Position numbers and translations under genes: made by a program. Positions 61,184 to 64,000 of a stretch of DNA of 64,000 nt are shown piece after piece. Origin of the DNA: Globisporangium splendens (taxonomy: Eukaryota > Oomycota > Peronosporomycetes > Pythiales > Pythiaceae). The first letter of the stretch is position 1. Every line of letters begins with the position of its first letter. The DNA lies in contig VFIW01000002.1 of NCBI GenBank assembly GCA_006386115.1, forward strand, positions 1,177,526 to 1,241,525, given 5' to 3'. A model generated the notes under the pieces. The model saw only the letters and a program-made list of their open reading frames with translations, was not told where the DNA came from and made no database searches.

Positions 61184-61964
61184 ATGCTCAAAGGAAAAGT
61201 AGCGCTTGTCACCGGTTCCACCAGCGGCATCGGCCTGGGTATCGCCACGGCCTTCGCCCAGCAGGGTGCGGACATCGTCCTGAACGGCTTCGGCGACGCG
61301 GCCGACATTGAAAAGCTGCGTTCGGAACTGGCCAGCAAGCATGGCGTGAAGGTCATCTACGACGGCGCGGATCTGTCCAAGGGAGCGGCCGTGCGCGAGC
61401 TGGTCGAGAACACCGTGCGCCAGTTGGGCCGCATCGACATCCTGGTCAATAACGCCGGCATCCAGCACACGGCGCTGATCGAAGATTTCCCGACCGAAAA
61501 GTGGGACGCCATTCTGGCGCTGAATCTGTCCGCCGTCTTCCACGGCACCGCCGCCGCCTTGCCGCACATGAAGAAGCAAGGCTCGGGCCGCATCATCAAT
61601 ATCGCGTCGGCGCACGGTCTGGTGGCCTGCTAGCAAGTCGGCCTATGTCGCGGCCAAGCACGGCGTGGTGGGATTCACCAAGGTCACGGCGCTGGAAACG
61701 GCCGGGCAGGGCATCACCGCCAACGCGATCTGCCCGGGCTGGGTGCGCACCCCGCTCGTCGAAAAGCAGATCACCGCGCTGGCCGAAAAGAATGGCGTCG
61801 ACCAGGAAGCCGCTGCCCGCGAATTGCTCAGCGAAAAGCAGCCGTCCCTGCAATTCGTGACGCCGGAACAACTGGGCGGCACCGCCGTGTTCCTGGCCTC
61901 GGATGCCGCCGCGCAAATCACCGGCACGACCGTCTCCGTCGATGGCGGCTGGACGGCGCGCTAA
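61184..61964 (+). pseudogene. 3-hydroxybutyrate dehydrogenase (SDR), frameshifted
   Basis: Starts at ATG 61,184 after AGGAG. LVTGSTSGIGLGIA is the NAD-binding loop; VNNAGIQHTALIEDF follows; then SGRIINIASAHGLVA. At 61,625-61,637 the expected Tyr-containing stretch is shortened: a TAG stop appears in GCTAGC and the rest (KSAYVAAKHGVVGFTKVTAL, the catalytic Tyr-x3-Lys, to the end VSVDGGWTAR) lies in another frame. Two bases are probably missing. Could be a true lesion or a sequencing error. Enzyme interconverts 3-hydroxybutyrate and acetoacetate. Confidence 0.88.
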
Positions 61965-61980
61965 ATCAAGGAAATCCTGA

Positions 61981-62754
61981 ATGCTGTTGTTGCTTTCCCC
62001 CGCCAAGAAGCTGGACTACGACTCGCCGCTGCACATCGAGACGCACACCCAGCCGATGTTCGTGGATCAGGCCGCGGGCCTGATCAAGGTTCTGAAGACC
62101 AAGACCGCCGAGGACATCTCGGCACTCATGAACCTGAGCCCGGCCCTGTCCGAGCTGAACGTCCAGCGCTACGCGCACTGGAAGCGCAGCTTCACGCAGG
62201 CCAACTCGCGCCAGGCCGTGCTGGCCTTCAATGGCGACGTCTACGAAGGCCTGGACGCCGCCACCCTGTCGGCCAAGCAGCTCGACTGGGCTCAGGAGCA
62301 CGTCGCCATCCTGAGCGGTCTGTACGGCGTGCTGCGCCCGCTCGACCTGATGCAGCCCTACCGGCTGGAAATGGGCACGCGGCTGGAGACCCCCAAGGGC
62401 AAGAACCTGTATGAATACTGGGGCAGCACCATCGCGGACTACCTGAACGAGCGCCAGGCCGGCCAGAAGTCGCCGGTCATCATCAACCTGGCCTCCGAGG
62501 AGTATTTCAAGTCGGTGGACCAGAAGGTGCTGAAGGCGCGGGTGGTGCAATGCGTGTTCCAGGACTGGAAGAACGGCGCCTGGAAGATCATCAGCTTCCA
62601 TGCCAAACGCGCACGCGGGCTGATGGCGCGTTACGCGATCCAGCACAAGGTCGCCAAGCCGGAAGGGCTGCAGGGCTTTGATCTGGAAGGCTACGCGTAC
62701 GACGCATCAGCGTCGTCGGCAGACAAGCTGGTGTTCCGCCGCAAGCTGGACTGA
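61981..62754 (+). CDS. yaaA: Peroxide stress protein YaaA (UPF0246)
   Basis: 257 residues, 16 bases after the dehydrogenase. Starts MLLLLSPAKKLDYDSP; also has VLAFNGDVYEGLDA, LSGLYGVLRPLDLMQPYRLE, NLASEEYFKSV and FHAKRARGLMARY, all typical of YaaA, which lowers free iron in peroxide stress in E. coli. Length normal. Confidence 0.95.
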   Translation: MLLLLSPAKKLDYDSPLHIETHTQPMFVDQAAGLIKVLKTKTAEDISALMNLSPALSELNVQRYAHWKRSFTQANSRQAVLAFNGDVYEGLDAATLSAKQLDWAQEHVAILSGLYGVLRPLDLMQPYRLEMGTRLETPKGKNLYEYWGSTIADYLNERQAGQKSPVIINLASEEYFKSVDQKVLKARVVQCVFQDWKNGAWKIISFHAKRARGLMARYAIQHKVAKPEGLQGFDLEGYAYDASASSADKLVFRRKLD

Positions 62755-62773
62755 CGGAGTTGTCGAGCGGGGA

Positions 62774-62841
62774 GGGTGTCAGACACCCCGGAAGCGGTGC
62801 GGTCGCTTGAAGACTGTCTCGTTGGGGTGTCAGACACCTGG
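62774..62841. repeat. Pair of GGTGTCAGACACC palindromes
   Basis: Two copies of the 13-base palindrome about 50 bases apart between yaaA and the FUSC gene, in otherwise gene-free sequence. Looks like a short dispersed element. Confidence 0.6.
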
Positions 62842-62870
62842 TTGGAGCTGCTCGGGCTTCGCCTTTTCAC

Positions 62871-62914
62871 AAAAAAATGCCGGCCTGGCATCTGCGCCAG
62901 GCCGGCATTTTTTT
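62871..62914. terminator. Bidirectional rho-independent terminator
   Basis: AAAAAAATGCCGGCCTGGC and its mirror GCCAGGCCGGCATTTTTTT form a 13-bp stem with A and T runs on the two sides, serving yaaA and the FUSC gene, which converge. Confidence 0.92.
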
Positions 62915-62939
62915 GCCCGCGGAACCGGCGAACGCCAGC

Positions 62940-64000
62940 TTACGAAGCCGCGGCCGCCACGGGCGGCGCATGCAGCGGGTCGGCCAGCGCCAGCAGTTCC
63001 TGGCGGATCATGTGAGTGGCCTTGAGCATCTGCTTCACGGGATAGACCAGCGCGGCCTGGTCGCCGGCGGTGTCGAACTGCGTGGGGAGGTCCAGCGGCA
63101 CGCGCGGGCTGCTTTCGTCCAGCAGGACGGTCATGCCGTCCAGGGCCTGCTTGATGGGTTCGGGCGTGGCGGGCAGCGCCGCCAGAATGGGAATCGCGGC
63201 GGTGATCTGCGAGGCCAGCACGTGGTTCTGAATCAGCAGGTTGTTCAGTTCCGGCACGTCCACCTGATGCGACTTGGGTTCGCTCATCATCCGGTAGAAC
63301 GCCTCGGCGAAATTGCTGAAGGCGATGTGCACGTTCTTGCGCGCCAATCGCCAGGCCAGGTCGGCGTCGGTGACGGCCGGCGTCTCGGCAGCGGCTTCGC
63401 CCACCGGCGCGCCGTGCGCCTGCATGGCTTCGACGTAGCGCAGGCCGGCCAGCAGATACTCGCGGTTGGCGCGGGTCGCGGCCGAGGCCAGCGGCTTCAG
63501 GTAACGCGCCTCCCACCACGGCAGGATGTAGCTGCAGACCAGCGCCAGCGCGCAGCCCAGCAGCGTGTCGATGGCGCGTTCGCCGATCACCGACATGGAC
63601 ACGGTGCCTGGCGACACGAAGTGAAACACCAGCACCACGAACAAGGTGTTGAAGATTGCGCTGGCCATGTAGTTCAGCTGCACCAGGCTGTTGCCCATGA
63701 TGCATGCGCCCAGCAGCACGGCGAACAGGATGCTGGGCTCGTCGGTCACGTTAAAGAGCAGCAGCGCGGCGATGCAGCCGATCAGGGTGCCCATCAAGCG
63801 CCAGCCATTGCGCTGGCGCGTCAGCGCGAAGCCCGGCTTCATGATGATGACGATGGTCAGCATGATCCAGTAGTTGTGCGCCGAGAACTCGGGCGACAGC
63901 CAGCGGCTGGCCAGCGTCATCGCGATGGCCGCGGCGGCCGTCACGCGCAGCGCGTAGCGGAAATGCGGAGAATCCAGCCGCAGGTTGCTGGTCAACAGGC
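62940..64000 (-). CDS. FUSC-family inner-membrane protein, C-terminal part
   Basis: The frame is open to the window edge, so the start is outside; about 353 residues are visible. LRLDSPHFRYALRVTAAAAI begins the second FUSC membrane block with five to six hydrophobic segments (NYWIMLTIVIIMKPGF, GTLIGCIAALLLF, SAIFNTLFVVLVF), then a cytoplasmic helical tail. YccS/aromatic-acid-efflux proteins have two such blocks in ~700 residues, so roughly half is missing. Confidence 0.9.
   Translation of the reverse strand, partial: LLTSNLRLDSPHFRYALRVTAAAAIAMTLASRWLSPEFSAHNYWIMLTIVIIMKPGFALTRQRNGWRLMGTLIGCIAALLLFNVTDEPSILFAVLLGACIMGNSLVQLNYMASAIFNTLFVVLVFHFVSPGTVSMSVIGERAIDTLLGCALALVCSYILPWWEARYLKPLASAATRANREYLLAGLRYVEAMQAHGAPVGEAAAETPAVTDADLAWRLARKNVHIAFSNFAEAFYRMMSEPKSHQVDVPELNNLLIQNHVLASQITAAIPILAALPATPEPIKQALDGMTVLLDESSPRVPLDLPTQFDTAGDQAALVYPVKQMLKATHMIRQELLALADPLHAPPVAAAAS

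Noticed and set aside
49930..64000. Horizontal transfer of a 14-kb bacterial block into the oomycete
   Set aside because: No decay, no introns, native operons and terminators, and a join inside a multicopy transposon with the far end not shown; contamination or misassembly explains it more simply.
1..64000. CRISPR arrays
   Set aside because: No series of equal repeats with unique spacers on either strand; the repeats found are LTRs, microsatellites and short palindromes.

Overview
The window is two unrelated genomes joined end to end. Positions 1 to about 49,930 are eukaryotic: short GT-AG introns (66-130 bases), closely packed nuclear genes, and a large nest of LTR retrotransposons. Gene content and intron style fit an oomycete (Phytophthora/Pythium-like) best, which is an inference. 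From about 49,930 to 64,000 the DNA is GC-rich and intronless with Shine-Dalgarno sites and a bacterial tRNA-Ser; its genes (Bug-type solute receptor, nitrilase, MCP, YaaA, FUSC) point to an Achromobacter/Bordetella-like betaproteobacterium. The join cuts a retrotransposon on one side and a LysR gene on the other, so contamination or a chimeric assembly is the simplest reading.

Region 1 (1-16,279) holds eleven housekeeping genes: orotate phosphoribosyltransferase (3' end), mitoribosomal mL49, an ARID2/RSC9-like chromatin remodeller subunit, a Rab32-like GTPase with an acidic N-terminus, Mediator subunit 18, mitoribosomal uL23m, NAC-beta/BTF3, the spliceosomal protein RED/IK, MPDU1, the SWR1/SRCAP subunit YL1/VPS72 and a secreted purple acid phosphatase. 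I derived exon structures for the spliced ones by keeping frame and family similarity across GT-AG junctions.

Region 2 (16,280-49,930) is a transposon nest. A solo LTR and a dead piggyBac-type transposase lead into Ty3/gypsy chromovirus A (plus strand). A is interrupted by gypsy C (24,165-31,758, duplicated GTTTT at both ends). A runs into a second gypsy, B, through one shared hybrid LTR. B is fused to a scrap of a plus-strand copia element, into which minus-strand gypsy D (LTR at 41,086-41,621) is inserted; D in turn carries copia element E (41,670-46,505, GAGAAA on both sides). The join with bacterial DNA cuts D.

Two features of the gypsy elements look new to me. First, A, B, C and D each carry a long antisense reading frame that starts close to the 3' LTR and runs back through the chromodomain end of pol, always in the same phase relative to pol, encoding a basic, coiled-coil-rich protein; A and C share recognisable motifs. 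Second, A, B and C all have an A_AAA_AAC slippery heptamer just before the gag stop, followed by a hairpin whose stem is kept by compensating base changes, with pol in the -1 frame.

Region 3 (49,930-64,000) holds a cut LysR regulator divergent from an enolase-superfamily gene and a Bug receptor; an IclR regulator divergent from an MFS transporter, nitrilase and flavin reductase operon; a chemotaxis receptor; tRNA-Ser(CGA); a KefC-like antiporter; a frameshifted 3-hydroxybutyrate dehydrogenase; yaaA; and the C-terminal part of a FUSC-family membrane protein.
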